Source: Sordaria brevicollis
Taxonomy: Eukaryota; Ascomycota; Sordariomycetes; Sordariales; Sordariaceae
DNA length: 64,000 nucleotides
Direction: 5' to 3'
NCBI GenBank assembly: GCA_033439795.1
Contig: JAUTDP010000009.1
Span: forward strand, 1,612,001-1,676,000
Shown here: piece after piece, positions 1-11,900 of the stretch
How positions within the stretch are numbered: position 1 is the first letter of the stretch
Layout: every line of letters begins with the position of its first letter
Translations under genes and position numbers: made by a program
Notes under the pieces: model-generated
The model's database searches: none
The model's input: only the letters and a program-made list of their open reading frames with translations
What the model was told of the DNA's origin: nothing

Positions 1-1730
1 GAAGATTATTAATCCATTTATATTAAAGGAAAATCTTATTATTATATATTGAAATCTTATTTATTTTTATATCCTAAAATATACTATTATTTAGAAGGGC
101 GCGGCTAGTTAAGAGATTTGCTAATATTTCTAAGCTATAAATAATATTTTTAATACGGATTTTAACGTTAATATTAATCGTTATTAATATTATAAATTCT
201 ATTATACTTATATAATATACGTACGTCGAATTACCATTACCGATTATATATACGATTAAATATAGGAGTAATTGTAAATCGGTAAATTATTTAATATAAT
301 TAAAAATATTGGAGGTATAACTAAAATCGAAGATAATTAGATCGTATAATCTATTCTATTACTTTAGAGCCTATTAATCTTTAATATTACCGCGAATATA
401 TTATAATTAAAATTAACTAGGAGTAATTAATTAATATTAATCTCTATATTAAATATATTCTATAATATTTGTTAAAGGTTCGATTAAAAATCTATATTAG
501 TTATAAATATACTATTTTTATATAATAAAGCCGTATTAGCGGTAATAATAGGGTTAGTAAAGTTAATCGAAGTATTATTACCTAGGGTACTAGTGCTAAC
601 GGCAATAATAATAGCGGCTTTTTTAGCGAGGGCCTCCTTCTTTCTACATTAGGTATTAAGAGCTTTCTCAAGCTTATAGAATTAGTAAATGTCGGTTTTC
701 TTAATAAAATAATAATTATAGGGTATATACTTCTAATAGGTATTAATCTTCTTAATATAATCGGGGGTAGTATAAATAGTATAAGTATCCTCCTTTTTAA
801 TTTTAATCGACGAAATAGTATTATTACCGGTATTATTACTAATAGTAGAAGATTTGGAAATATTAACGTTAATACTAAGCTTAGATTTAATATTGGCTAT
901 ATTATTGAACTTAAATAAAAGAATATTAATAGTTAAAGTCTTATTCTCGAAGTCGGTAGTTTAATAACGAGCATCGATAGTATAGGTACGTTTAACAACG
1001 TTATATAGGAAGGTAACCTTTAGGTCTTCGTTCATTTCGAATTTGGTATCTTTTATACGTTTACGTAGAATAGTATATTTAGTTAAGAAAAAAGAAAGGG
1101 TCGGAAACTTCTTACGATTGAGGGTTAGAAATTCGGTAAGGACTTCGCTACGAACTTCTTTAATAATATAGGCGACAATAGCTTGGATAAAATTATATAA
1201 AATTTTAAAGTCTTTATTTTTACGGTCCCAACCGTTAAAGCGAAAGGTAGTGAGAATATCCGGGTTTTTAAAGGTAAATAATAGGAATTTTATAGTATAA
1301 GTGCGCTTAGCGAATTAGATTTTATATTTCTTAATATTAATAGCGTTAAGCTCCTCGACGGTATTAAAGATATAATCGGTTAAATTAAGATAATCGAATT
1401 CGGTTTTTAGGTATTGGGCCTAATTATCGATATTATTAACGCCTTAGAAATAAACGAGGAAGGAGGGTATACCGGATATAGCGGTCGTATTAATAGGATT
1501 GTATATCGAAGTAAAGAAGTTGGCGCGCTATACGGTATTTTGATTATCGGTCGAAAAGCTTATAATTGTCGATTATTTAATAATCTTCATAGGCGTCGCG
1601 GGGTAAACGTTAATTTACAAATCGATAATCGAGTTGCGACGTATTTGTCCCGGTACGAAAGGCCTTGAGAAGGTTTTAATTAATATCGTAGATGTAGGGC
1701 GATTTAATAGAATAGCGTGCGCGCGTACGA
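1..1730 (-). mobile_element. RIP-degraded Copia-like retroelement relic with gag remnant (truncated by window edge)
   Basis: The stretch is extremely AT-rich, almost without CpA and TpG but still rich in CpG-containing codons, which is the RIP pattern. On the minus strand one frame from an ATG at 1588-1590 runs toward position 1 through gag-like sequence, interrupted mainly by TAG/TAA where Gln or Trp codons would be expected. Near 790-720 there is a degraded zinc-knuckle-like pattern in which Tyr codons (TAT) stand where Cys/His would be, followed by a stop and KYIP, resembling the CW-KYP end of fungal Copia gag knuckles. The frame becomes unreadable below about 500. No LTR or target duplication could be identified, and the left end is cut by the window. 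Retroelement origin is well supported; the Copia assignment is inference. Confidence 0.7.
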
Positions 1731-2820
1731 TTAGGAAGAATGAGGAGGGCTTATAACCTGTAAGGTTACGTACAATAACAAGCTGATTAAATTAATAGAT
1801 TGGTGATGTATTTGGAGGGAGAGGAAGAGAGAGAAGGGCGGAAGGTCTAGAGGTCTTAAAAGTCTGGTGCGGTCAGGGCAGGGCACGGCACAGACCAGGC
1901 ATAGTGAATGTGCTGGTCGGTGCAGCCCAGTGAATGCCAGACCCACCAACAAAAACATTCAAGGGTTCCAGCCAGCATCAGCTCCCGTCAGCTCCCGCCG
2001 TCGTCAGTGCCCCGTGCTCCCGGCTCCCCTCCCGCTCCCGTAGCTCACCTGGCCCATCCGCCCATTCGATCTCGCCCGTCACATCGACGACCTTCCATGT
2101 CATCGCCAAGTCCAGAGTCTAGCTCGAGGTTACATTTCACGAAACATGAGATACAGACCTATCTATGTCAACACTATGGTCGGTAGGGCTACTTATCTAC
2201 TATACAAAGTACGTTTCTCTTGAAAGGGTTCAGAAGTGGCGCCCGGTCATCCTTTATTTATATCCATCTCGTTTCCTGTTGTAGTCAACATCATGTGAGC
2301 CTTGGAGCTGGGAGAAAGTGCAAGTGTACAATTCGTATTGGGAAGTGCATGACGGGAGCCGAACTGGAGGCATTATGCATAGAGGTATCGTGTGGGTGTG
2401 TTTGTTCTTCACTTTCCCTCTCTATCCTCTTTCACATATGATCCGATCTCATCCCATAATGGTTCAAGCGAACGCAGCCGCTCTACAGCCATATGTGTAC
2501 CTCTAGGTACCTCTACTTCATCTGCTTAAGGGTGCTACAGACTACCTACCTCCCTAGTTGGGAATGATTCTCAACCGCGACATTACTGTACTATTCTTAT
2601 TTTTGTGTCTTCAAGCTCAGCAGGGAATATTGTATGGCACTAGTGCGTGAGAGTTAGTGCCATCGATCGGAGAGCTGTAAACAACCCCCGGCCTAGCAGA
2701 CTCTCCGCGATATGATCTGGCTACCTGCATAACTCTACCTACCTTTACTTTGGGTTGGCATTACCACCTGGCTTCTTTCTATTCATTGCACTTTCCTCTT
2801 GGCTTCCTTTTGGTACTCAG
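1731..2820. other. intergenic, no gene recognised
   Basis: Normal base composition resumes abruptly at about 1740. Short open frames on both strands (for example 1908-2186) overlap one another and show no recognisable domain. I see only scattered pyrimidine-rich and CTACCTA-type motifs. Probably 5' flank of the GH36 gene. Confidence 0.5.
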
Positions 2821-2823
2821 TAA

Positions 2824-2862
2824 GGGCGTGTACGTTACAACAGTAAATAGCGTCAGTAAATA
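2824..2862 (+). repeat. left terminal inverted repeat of the 340-bp MITE
   Basis: Pairs with 3126-3163; the first 13 bases are identical and later positions differ at a few sites and a one-base gap. Confidence 0.75.
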
Positions 2863-3125
2863 ATTTGGGAAGTTGGATGGTACTTCCGGACCTTTGAAGG
2901 TGAGGAAACAACCGTTAGTAAATTTGCCCCGCCAAGACTTTTTGGACCAACCAGACGGCGTGTATCCGATATAGTGGAGTAAGCTGTCCGATAAGACCAA
3001 AAACGGGCCAGTAAATCGCGAGAAATTGTTAGAAGATACGCCAGACGAGTGACTTTGGGAAGAAATTAGCCCAATTAACTCGAAGTACCTCACGGGAACC
3101 ACCTCCTTCAGGATTTACAGAAACC

Positions 3126-3163
3126 TATTTACTGGCGCACTTACTGGTGAAACGTACACGCCC
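3126..3163 (-). repeat. right terminal inverted repeat of the 340-bp MITE
   Basis: Reverse complement of 2824-2862 with a few mismatches; followed directly by the TAA duplication at 3164-3166. Confidence 0.75.
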
Positions 3164-3370
3164 TAACTCTGAATTTGGACCACAGCCCCCTCTTCATCTT
3201 ATTGTCCCCAGACAACACCATCTCTTAACTCTAATACATTCATTGTCTTGCATATCTTGGTCCTCCGACTTCGCCTCAGTGTCACTCGCTCTTCTGATAT
3301 CTCCTCGATCCCACCGCTACGACCGACATCGGGCCTATTGCCTGGCCATCAACAGGTCTCATCCTTAAAA

Positions 3371-6250
3371 ATGTCCCCTTTCATCGCAACCTATCCGCCG
3401 TTGGAGCAGATTACACAGCTGAAGGAGGCCAGTGTGACCTTTCATGCTGTGTTAGAGGTCCCAAAATCCGCTGCCCCTGACTCGTGGGAGCTCGCCCTCT
3501 GGCATTCAACTGGCAGCAATGATGATCGCAAGGCAAGCTGGGTCGAGACTCCCTTCGCCCCAAGCGGGCAGAGTAACTTCCCCTCGACTTTGCACGACCC
3601 TTCCGATCAGGTAGCACATCTCCATTTTACTGTTGATTTGACCGTACAGTCGTCGTTGAGTTTCACCATCAAGTTCCGCCAGGGACCTGACAGTGACTGG
3701 AGATGGGTACGTAACGAGCAAGGTCTAGGCGATGGCTACATTTTGGTGGATGATGGAGCTATACAAAGCAGTGACAGTAAGGACTTGCCAGATCTGATCC
3801 ATGGCCTGAACCCAACTCTTAAATGGAGTTCTCATATGAGCCAGTGTCCTGGAACTCGGCTCTGGACCATTGATGTTCCCGTTGATCGAGCTAAAGACGA
3901 TGATAACTCGACTTTTAGCGATGTTGCCCTCGGTACTCCATGGGGCGGCTTTCTCAGGTAAGGAGACGGAATGCTACCGGTAATGGCCTACGTTTGAATA
4001 CTTGTCCGGCTGCTAACCCGAGCGACGGCAGGTGGTTTGCTTTGGTCAGAGACTGGTCTCCTTGGCTAGCTCCGAGACAGGGAAAATCAACCGTTGAACT
4101 TGATAAAGATGCGTTACTTTGTTCGTTCCTTTCTCCACAGGGCAAACACTTGGTCTTCTTGGGCTTCGCTGGTATCAACAAGGCCGCTGATGGCATGATC
4201 CTATTCCGCAGCGACGAATCTGGTCGATTGACAGTCCATGTAGGTTCATGACCACACGAGACGCACGTCCATCCATCGCCACTAACTATGACGGCCAGGC
4301 TCGGAACGATAGCGCGGAAGCCGGTAGCGGTACTGTTTTGGTGGCAGTGGGCGACAGCTTTGAGAGTGCCAATGCTGCTGTCATGTACCACGCTCGCGGT
4401 CTTGTTAGCACGACTGGCCGAGCCAGCGAATATTCCGCCGAGCTACATACGCTTAGTGACAAGGTCGAGGCTAACTGGTACGAAAACTGGTATGACGGAT
4501 TGGGCTACTGTGAGTATGAAAATTAAATCTGTTCATGATACAAGTCTAACATGAGTATGCAGGCACGTGGAACGCCCTTGGCCAAAGGTTAACGGCAGAA
4601 AAGGTTATCGGGGCAGTAGATGCTCTGGCCGATAACAACATTCATATCAGCAACCTGATCATCGACGACAACTGGCAAGATATTGATTATCGCGGAGACC
4701 AGTGGCAGCAAGGTTGGAATGAGTTTGAGGCTGAACCGAAAGCCTTTCCAAACGGTCTAAAAGGATTGGTCTCCGAAATACGATCCAAGCACAAGAATAT
4801 CGAGCAGGTTGCCGTGTGGCATGCTCTTCTGGGGTACTGGGCCGGCATAGCGCCCGATGGTAATCTTGCCAAACGCTACAAGACCATCGAGGTTGTGCGT
4901 GGCGAAGATAGCTCACGTAAGAATATCCCACTTGGCGGCAAGATTACGGTCATTGCGAAGGAGGACGTCCACCAGTTCTACGATGACTTCTACCGTTTTC
5001 TCTCTGAGAGTGGTATAGCAGGAGTCAAGACTGATGGACAGTTCATGGTCGACACTTGGGTATCGCCAAAGGTCCGACGCGAGCTTATCCAACCGTACCT
5101 GGATAACTGGTTACTCGCATCTCTTCGGCACTTTAGCGGGAGAGCCATATCCTGCATGTCCCTGTCTCCGCAAATCATTTTCCACACACAACTTCCCCGA
5201 GGACGACCGGCGATGCTCTGCAGGAACTCAGACGACTTTTTCCCCGAAGTCCCATCTTCCCACCCCTGGCATGTCTGGGCAAATGCCCATAACAGCTTGT
5301 TCACCCAGCACCTCAACACCCTTCCGGATTGGGACATGTTCCAAACCGCCGGCGCATATGCCGGCTTTCACGCTGCAGCACGCTGTGTGAGCGGCGGCCC
5401 CATCTATATCACAGACGTTCCCGGCAAGTACGACATGGATTTGATCAAGCAAATGACCGGTGTTACGCCCCGTGGCAGGACTGTCATCTTTCGGCCCAGT
5501 GTCCTGGGTCGTAGCCTTGACCAATACGTTAGTTACGATGATTTGTCTTTGCTCAAAATCAGCGCTTACAACGGCAGGGCCGTCACGGGCACCCCGATCA
5601 TGGGCCTGTTCAACGTATCGGGCCGCCCGCTTACAGAACTGATTCCTCTTTCCCGGTTTGCGGGCGTCTTGTCGTCGATGTGGTACGTCGTACGTTCGCA
5701 TCAGAGCGGGAAGGTAACGGTGCCGGTTCAGACGACCTCATCGGCCTCTCTGTTGACGGTGTCTCTTGACACTGGTGGCTACGATATTCTGTCTGTCTTC
5801 CCCTTGTCACTCTATGAAACTGAGAGCAGAGGCCGTGTCTATGTGACAAGCATAGGGCTGGTGGGTAAGATGACCGGGTGCGCTGCCATGTTGAATCATA
5901 GCACCAAACTACTTGAGAACGGACGGCTGTTCATTAGCACAAGGGTGAAGGCCTTGGGTGTACTTGGTGAGTAGACTCACTATCTCCGGAACGACTTACA
6001 TGCAGAGAAACCTGGCTAACGTTCCTTGATCTTAGGCATCTACATCTCCCATCTTCCAGAGTTGTCCATCCAAGAGGAGTTCATGGCCACCATCCAGGGC
6101 CAGCCCCTGCCGCCCCATACCGTCACTGTCAACAAAACGGATGACCATGTTCTCGATATTGACATCGAGACCGCATGGAAAGAGATGGGTCTGGAAGCCG
6201 GCTGGTCGAATGAAGTGGAGGTCAAGGTCTATTTTACGCTGGAGAAGTGA
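3371..6250 (+). CDS. GH36 raffinose synthase / Sip1-type alpha-galactosidase family protein
   Basis: Five exons: 3371-3957, 4032-4239, 4299-4509, 4563-5966, 6036-6250 (874 aa); all introns have GT-AG ends and phases agree. The family comprises raffinose synthases and seed-imbibition proteins, which hydrolyse or transfer alpha-galactosyl groups. Visible hallmarks are IIDDNWQD near residue 367, the nucleophile motif VKTDGQ near 492, and RNSDDFFP near 556, the likely acid/base motif, followed by HAAARCVSGGPIYITD. The order and spacing fit fungal Sip1-like GH36 enzymes. No signal peptide is seen, so a cytosolic enzyme is inferred. The frame is open upstream of 3371 but contains no earlier ATG. 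TIR elements lie about 200 bp upstream and 300 bp downstream. Exact substrate (galactinol, raffinose, melibiose or other) cannot be told from sequence. Confidence 0.88.
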
Positions 6251-6546
6251 ATGCTGCGAAGGCACATGGCGAATCAAGCTTCATGGTGTGGTTAGGCACG
6301 TCATTGTACGCCGCACATTAAAAGCTCCGAAGGAAATACAACTCGATTGTGACACTCGAGAACCGGACCTGTCACTCCTGCCGTGTTTTCTGTGGTCGGT
6401 GCTTGGCGATTGCGCTGCTATCCTCGCGTGAACTTCCTTGATGCCGACTATCGAGGGCTCGAGGCTGTGCGTCGGTTTCTCAGAGTTTCTTGTCCCTTAT
6501 TCTGAATATTCATGCGGGGTCCGCTAATAGCAGTTTCGTTGAAGTA

Positions 6547-6681
6547 CCGTATAGTTTCGGGCCATTGGGTTTCAGAGTTGGGATGTTTCTCTACCGTTAA
6601 CCATTTTCTTAAGGTACTTCATGCGTCGATTCTCACAGCTAACTCTCCAGCCCTAAAACTCGATGGCCGGAAACTATACGG
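6547..6681. mobile_element. 135-bp inverted-repeat element (mariner-type MITE candidate)
   Basis: Left end CCGTATAGTTTCGGGCCAT (6547-6565) matches the reverse complement of the right end, CCGTATAGTTTCCGGCCAT (6663-6681), at 18 of 19 positions. Similarity continues inward for about 16 bp, where the mismatches I see are transitions. A TA dinucleotide flanks both ends (6545-6546 and 6682-6683), as expected for Tc1/mariner-type insertion. There is no coding capacity. It lies in the 3' flank of the GH36 gene, 177 bp before the tRNA gene. A simple transcribed hairpin is the alternative reading. Confidence 0.6.
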
Positions 6682-6858
6682 TATATGCCTCATATAGCGG
6701 AAACACTGGGAGTTTTTAAACACACATGAAACTACTAACAATCGGTTATGCCACGACTATAGACGTGCAAGTCTAGGTGTTCATGGCTTGGGGGAACAAT
6801 TAGCAGCGTGGAGCTGCCGGCTTATAAGTGTCACATCCGTGCATACCCTACATCAATT

Positions 6859-6932
6859 GGTCCGATGGTGTAGTTGGTTATCACGTCAGTCTAACACACT
6901 GAAGGTCCCCAGATCGAGCCTGGGTCGGATCA
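6859..6932 (+). tRNA. tRNA-Val (anticodon AAC), no intron
   Basis: A complete 74-nt cloverleaf can be drawn by eye. The acceptor stem GGTCCGA pairs with TCGGATC (one G-U) and is followed by discriminator A. The D arm contains AGTTGGTT. The anticodon stem TCAGT/ACTGA closes the seven-base loop CTAACAC with AAC at 34-36. The variable loop has five bases, and the T stem CCCAG/CTGGG closes the loop ATCGAGC. Position 54 is A instead of the usual T, which is unusual for an elongator tRNA but leaves TC at 55-56 intact. CCA is not encoded, as expected for a eukaryotic nuclear gene. Confidence 0.95.
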
Positions 6933-6948
6933 CTCCTCAAAAACGTTC

Positions 6949-6955
6949 TTTTTTT
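6949..6955 (+). terminator. RNA polymerase III T-run terminator of tRNA-Val
   Basis: Seven consecutive T residues 17 bases after the tRNA 3' end, typical of a pol III terminator. Confidence 0.75.
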
Positions 6956-8614
6956 CCAGTTTTTCTTTTTGCTTTTTTGCCTTCCCCTTCACTCATCCCA
7001 TTTCATCATCTTCAACTTCTTCCCTCTTCTCTTTTTGTCCTCGGTTCATCCAAAAATCTTTCCAACCTCGCACCGGGTTTTGTCTTCGCCTCATCCGTAT
7101 TTGTCACCCACCTGCCTGGTTCAGTCCTCACAAGCAACCCTTACCAAGCACCGCCAAGGAAAGAAAGTTGTCCCGCCCGCCCGCCGGCCGCCGCGCAGCG
7201 CGCGTCTTCCGCTCGTTCGGTTCGTTGGAGGGGCCCGAAGGAAGGAGGCTTAGACTTGGACCATTTCCCCCAGCTTACGACCAGCGAGCCAGCTCACGCA
7301 CGCCCAGCGGCCCAGGAAGATCCGGTAGGACGGGATGGGAGGGGGGGTGTGGGCTGGGCGTTAGCTGCATCGTTTTTGCTAGCGAGGATCGTGGATCGTG
7401 GTGGGCGCGGGGTTGAGATTGGAGATAGGTTATGGTGATCCGATCCGATGAGCTGGTTTATCTTGGATATGCTGTTATTCAAAATCGGGTGCTCTCCGAG
7501 TTTTGACGAATCTTTCACGGTCGAGAAAAGTTATCGGGGATTCGGGGTCGATATTCATCTCGCGGTCGAAACCCCTTCACAAACTTGGCACAGATATAGA
7601 TCTGTTTGCCAAACATCGTTGACTGAAACGTTCAAACACAATCATTTAACCATGCGGGCTTATCTTATGTCTGCTACACCAGTTTGATACCTGAACTAGA
7701 ACGGAAGAGGGTTCTAAGGATATTTCCTAGCTTCTTCCAGCAAGCTTCGGTTGGTAAGTTGGCGGAACCAACACCAGAACTTAGTTCTCGAAGCCACCTG
7801 GGTACAATGTGTGAAAGGAATGGAATGCTTGACAGGGTTTGTGTTCAAATGGATGCAACTCGGCCCGTGATATCCCAAGTATCAACATCTCAAATCCCAC
7901 TTTGGTGTCCTGAGAAAGTCATCGGTTGACATTTTCTCTAGTTCTGTAGTTTACAATGTTCAAGCTTTCAAGGCGACTCAAATAGGCGCTCGGAGTAACT
8001 TTCCAATGTGATGGAAATGGAAATCCCTGGGGAGCTGAACAGTTGGTGCCAACTGTAGGGCTGTATTTAGCCTTTCTTGTCCGCATCACCAAACTCTCCA
8101 AGGACAAGGGCAGCCTTATTTTAACCTACGACGGAGATACCCGAAAGCGATGCGCATCTCCAAAGGTCCTTTAACATCTCCAGCCTGTATTAGGCAATGG
8201 AGTCTGAACATCTCCTTTGGTTGACGGGAGGTTTCAGATTGAGATTTCGCGTCACCCAGCCGCCAATTATTGAGAGGGTCTCAAGGGTATCCTCGCGCTT
8301 ATCACGACGCCTGACGAGGCCCTGCCGCGTGTAATTGTGAGGTTCAGAGGGGGGAAATTGAACCACACGCTTCACCTAAACATGCGCTGTGAGTCTGGAA
8401 CCTGAAGGGTCTTTGCACAACCATCTTTGACATGCAACACCCATGGTAAATCCAGAAACCTCATGTTTCGTAGACGAACAGTCAGGATATTGATGGCAGT
8501 CTTCCACTGGGATGATGCTACAAGCCCAAATGACACTTTGTCCGAACAACCATCCTTGAAAAGTCCGGGCGGGATGATACTGCAATGATGGAACTGGAGA
8601 TTCGACAAGAGGGA
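6956..8614. other. intergenic, no gene recognised
   Basis: Starts with a pyrimidine-rich tract (about 6960-7080) and GC-rich sequence to 7220. Open frames here are short, overlap on both strands, and match nothing I recognise. An 18-bp near-perfect palindrome built on ACAGTTGG/CCAACTGT lies at about 8039-8056. The stretch ends at the Copia insertion site. Confidence 0.5.
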
Positions 8615-8619
8615 GAATG

Positions 8620-8807
8620 TGTTAGATTAGAGGGTAGACTCGACCAGTAGAAATAGGCTTACGTAAGGCGCCCCAGCCACCAGATTCTGGCTGCAGACCT
8701 TCCTAATAGTCTGGGCACCCCCAACTCGGGTTCTACAGAACTCTTCTAAATATACACATCGATTTTAACCCTCAATTACGATATCCACTTTGCTGTGCAA
8801 TCTGATA
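8620..8807 (+). repeat. 5' LTR of Copia element
   Basis: 188 bp, the same length as the 3' LTR. By eye the two differ at about 16 positions and every difference is a transition (G/A or C/T). Confidence 0.9.
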
Positions 8808-8907
8808 ATTAACAGTCTGATTTGCGATCTCCGCGCTACGAAAACTTCAGTTATATTAGCTATAACCATTATCACTATTACTACCGTAACCTACTACGTT
8901 ATTAACC

Positions 8908-11900
8908 ATGTCCCAATCAATCGATAAGGAAGTCGTCGCCAAGTAGATCTACCTAAACTCTATAAATAAATTCAGGGAATGGAACGACGAATTTATAGCC
9001 TACGCTAAGGTCCTGGACCTTACCAACTATATGCTAGGGGTACAACCAGCTCCCCTTGAGCCTATAAAGCCAACTATTATAAACTACGCTATTAAATCGT
9101 CCGCCCGCTACCGCATCGAAAAAATTAAGGAAGCCTTCAACGACTTTAAAAATAGTACCCTTATTACGCTAATCCCTCCTTATAACGCCGACGATATTCC
9201 TATAGGCGTAGAGCTCACCGAAAAATCCCTAAAGGAATAGACCAACGACGCCACCGCCAAATTTACCGACTTTATTATCGTAGGGCTACAGGAGTATAAT
9301 TACGATATTAATATACTTAACTACTAGTCTAAAAAATACGAAACCTTCTCGAAGTATTACACTATATTTACCAAATAAATACGTGAAATTATTTACTAAG
9401 ATTACAAGTCTAACCACCTCCGGAATAACGAAAATCTCCCCTAATAATACTTTACCCTAACTAAAGGGCTATAATACCGTCCCGAATAAACCTTTATCGA
9501 TACCTATAAAATTTACCGCGATTATATCGGCAAACCCCTCACAATAAAGCCCAAAATAGGAATAGCCAAGTAAATCGACGGTTAGGAGACTATTATAACC
9601 AGAGCCTAATTCTACGCAGTCTTTAAATCCCTATTAACTACCGCCTAATTTTACAACCTTATCGAATATTTATACCCTATTCGATTAGGTTAGGCCTCCG
9701 GCGCTTCGCGCTAATACCGTCTATAAATCGTTAATAATACTCTCGATTTCTATATTTTATCCGGGGATTTCCGCATTAAGGGCTTCAACGATAAGGCACT
9801 TATAACTATATAAACTAAATTTAACCGTAGAAATACTCGCGGGGCGTCCTTTAAAGCTAGAAGCGATACCCTCAATAGGCTAGAGGATACTAATACTAAG
9901 GTAGAGGACGCTCAACTTAATAAACCTTAACGCAATTAGTATAAAAGGAAGTACGTAGCGCAAATTAAAAATTCTAAATAAAGTAGAAACTTATTATCGT
10001 TATTTCGCTACAAAGTCTACGAAAAGGGTACGTATATTATTAAATACTATTAATATTTCTTTCCTAATAGGGCCTTAAACCCTCGCTAGAAGCCTAACCC
10101 TAAGGTATAAATTCGGGTAGTTAAGAACCTTAATAACGATTTAGAATTTAAAAGGGAAGTCGAAGTTTAAAGAAGGGAAATAGTTAAATAATTAATAAAT
10201 CCTATCCCTAGTATTAATAATTAATCTTAAAGTAATTAATTCTTTAGTAAGAATGCCGCTACAAACTTTATTTTTATCCCCATTTAAATTTGTAGAACCG
10301 TTATAATATAAGTAACACTCTAAGCGGGAGAAGGAAACTCTAATATTTACCCGCTTAAAAATTACGCTCTTTTTAATTCTAGTAGTTCTTTATACGTATT
10401 TAACGAGATTACGCATTTCTTTAATTTCCGTTACGTACCCTATAGCGACGACCTATAGGCTAGAGATTTACGTATTATAATCTAAGGTTATAAGGAGGTT
10501 GATTTTATTATTAATAGAAAGAACGGGCCTAAGAAATTACGTCTCTACGATATAGTTTTTTACCCTAATTTTATAACTAACTTTATTTCCCTATACCTAT
10601 TACGTAAATAAGGTTTCTTTTAGGATTATAAATTACTTAATAATTACCTTCGCAATGTAAACTAATTATTCTTTTACTATTTTAAGACCCGTTACCGCTA
10701 AATTTTATTTAAAGAGCTTCTCTATTTACTTATTCGGGCGAGCTTTTATACCCGCAAAAATATAGTCAATTCCTATATAGGCCGTAAATACTATTATAAA
10801 GACCCCCTCACTTAATATTTTAAATTAAGGTACCCTAATCTTTAGGTACTATCCTACCTTTATAATATATTAGGAGCCAAAGTCCTATTTAAGAATAAGA
10901 AGGAGGAGGACGAAGAAAACCCTAAGACCGAATAATATAATACTTGTATTTAAATAAAAATTAAGCAATAAATTAAGCAAAAACCTAAAAATAGAGGGTA
11001 TAAAGCTAGAGAACGTCTCGCTATAGATTTTTTCGATTATAAGGAAAACTACCGAAGCTACACCAATATTATACTTATTACTTATAAATTTACCGGGTAT
11101 ATTTAAGAATACTTCCTCCACGACCGATTCACTACTATAATTATAGCTTATTTAAACAACCTCTTTATATTTTTTAAAATACGATTCGACGTTATAATAC
11201 GAATACTAGAATACGACAACGAAATTACGAAGTTATAACTACTCCTAGACCTACTGGCGCAACGCGGTATAGCTATAAAGCCCTTTACCCTATATACTTA
11301 AATATAGAACGGAGGTATAAAGCGCTCAAGAGGCGTAATTAAGGATAAAGCGCGCATTATAGGTCTAAATACTCGTTTTCCCAAGGATCTCTAGCCGGAA
11401 ATCGTCTCTATAACAATATATCTCAATAATCAGTCCCCCAAATACCTCTACGATTAGAAATCTCCCTATAAAAGATTCCACACGGCTATTACCAAGAAAA
11501 TCAATAGTAATAACGACGAAATTACCCCCCGCAAACCTGATATCTCCCACCTTCGAATCTATAATTGTAAAGCATTCGTAATAACTATTACCGCTAAGAA
11601 TAAATAAGATAGGCTTTAAAAAATAAACCCTAAAGCGTAGATTGGATATTTAATCAATTATACCTCTACGGCCATTTATCGAATCTAAAACCCTATTACT
11701 AACGAAATTATCAATACCCGCAACGTTATCTTTAATAAACGTACCCTCTTTATTAATAAGGTAAAAAAAGAAGCCGAATCCTTAAAACTTACTTTAAAAG
11801 AATTTACCGCTTTATTAAAAAAATATACCGCCAGAGAATAACTACCAAATAACTAATTTCCCCTCGATTTTATAATTAGCCGTACCGATATAAAAAATAC

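Larger units (their letters stand above)
2824..3163. mobile_element. non-autonomous TIR transposon (MITE), PIF/Harbinger-like
   Basis: A 340-bp element has terminal inverted repeats of about 38 bp. The left end reads GGGCGTGTACGTTACAACAG and the reverse complement of the right end reads GGGCGTGTACGTTTCACCAG; the similarity continues through a shared CAGTAAATA block. It is flanked by a 3-bp direct repeat TAA (2821-2823 and 3164-3166). GGG-ending termini with a TAA/TTA duplication are characteristic of PIF/Harbinger-type MITEs. The interior holds extra copies of AGTAAAT and no transposase. The right end lies about 200 bp before the GH36 start codon, so it sits in that gene's promoter region. 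The superfamily call is inference from termini and duplication only. Confidence 0.75.

Noticed and set aside
1..1730. Centromere, telomere or mitochondrial DNA because of high AT
   Set aside because: No telomeric repeats; CpG-containing codons persist and a gag-like frame is readable, fitting a RIP-damaged retroelement.
2779..3102. 107-codon minus-strand frame as a gene
   Set aside because: It lies mostly inside the MITE and is not similar to any transposase.
2821..6683. GH36 gene as cargo of one composite transposon bounded by two TIR elements
   Set aside because: The two elements have different terminal sequences and different target duplications (TAA and TA), so they are independent insertions.
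6788..7438. 216-codon plus-strand open frame
   Set aside because: It reads straight through the tRNA-Val gene and its terminator and has no domain; a composition effect.
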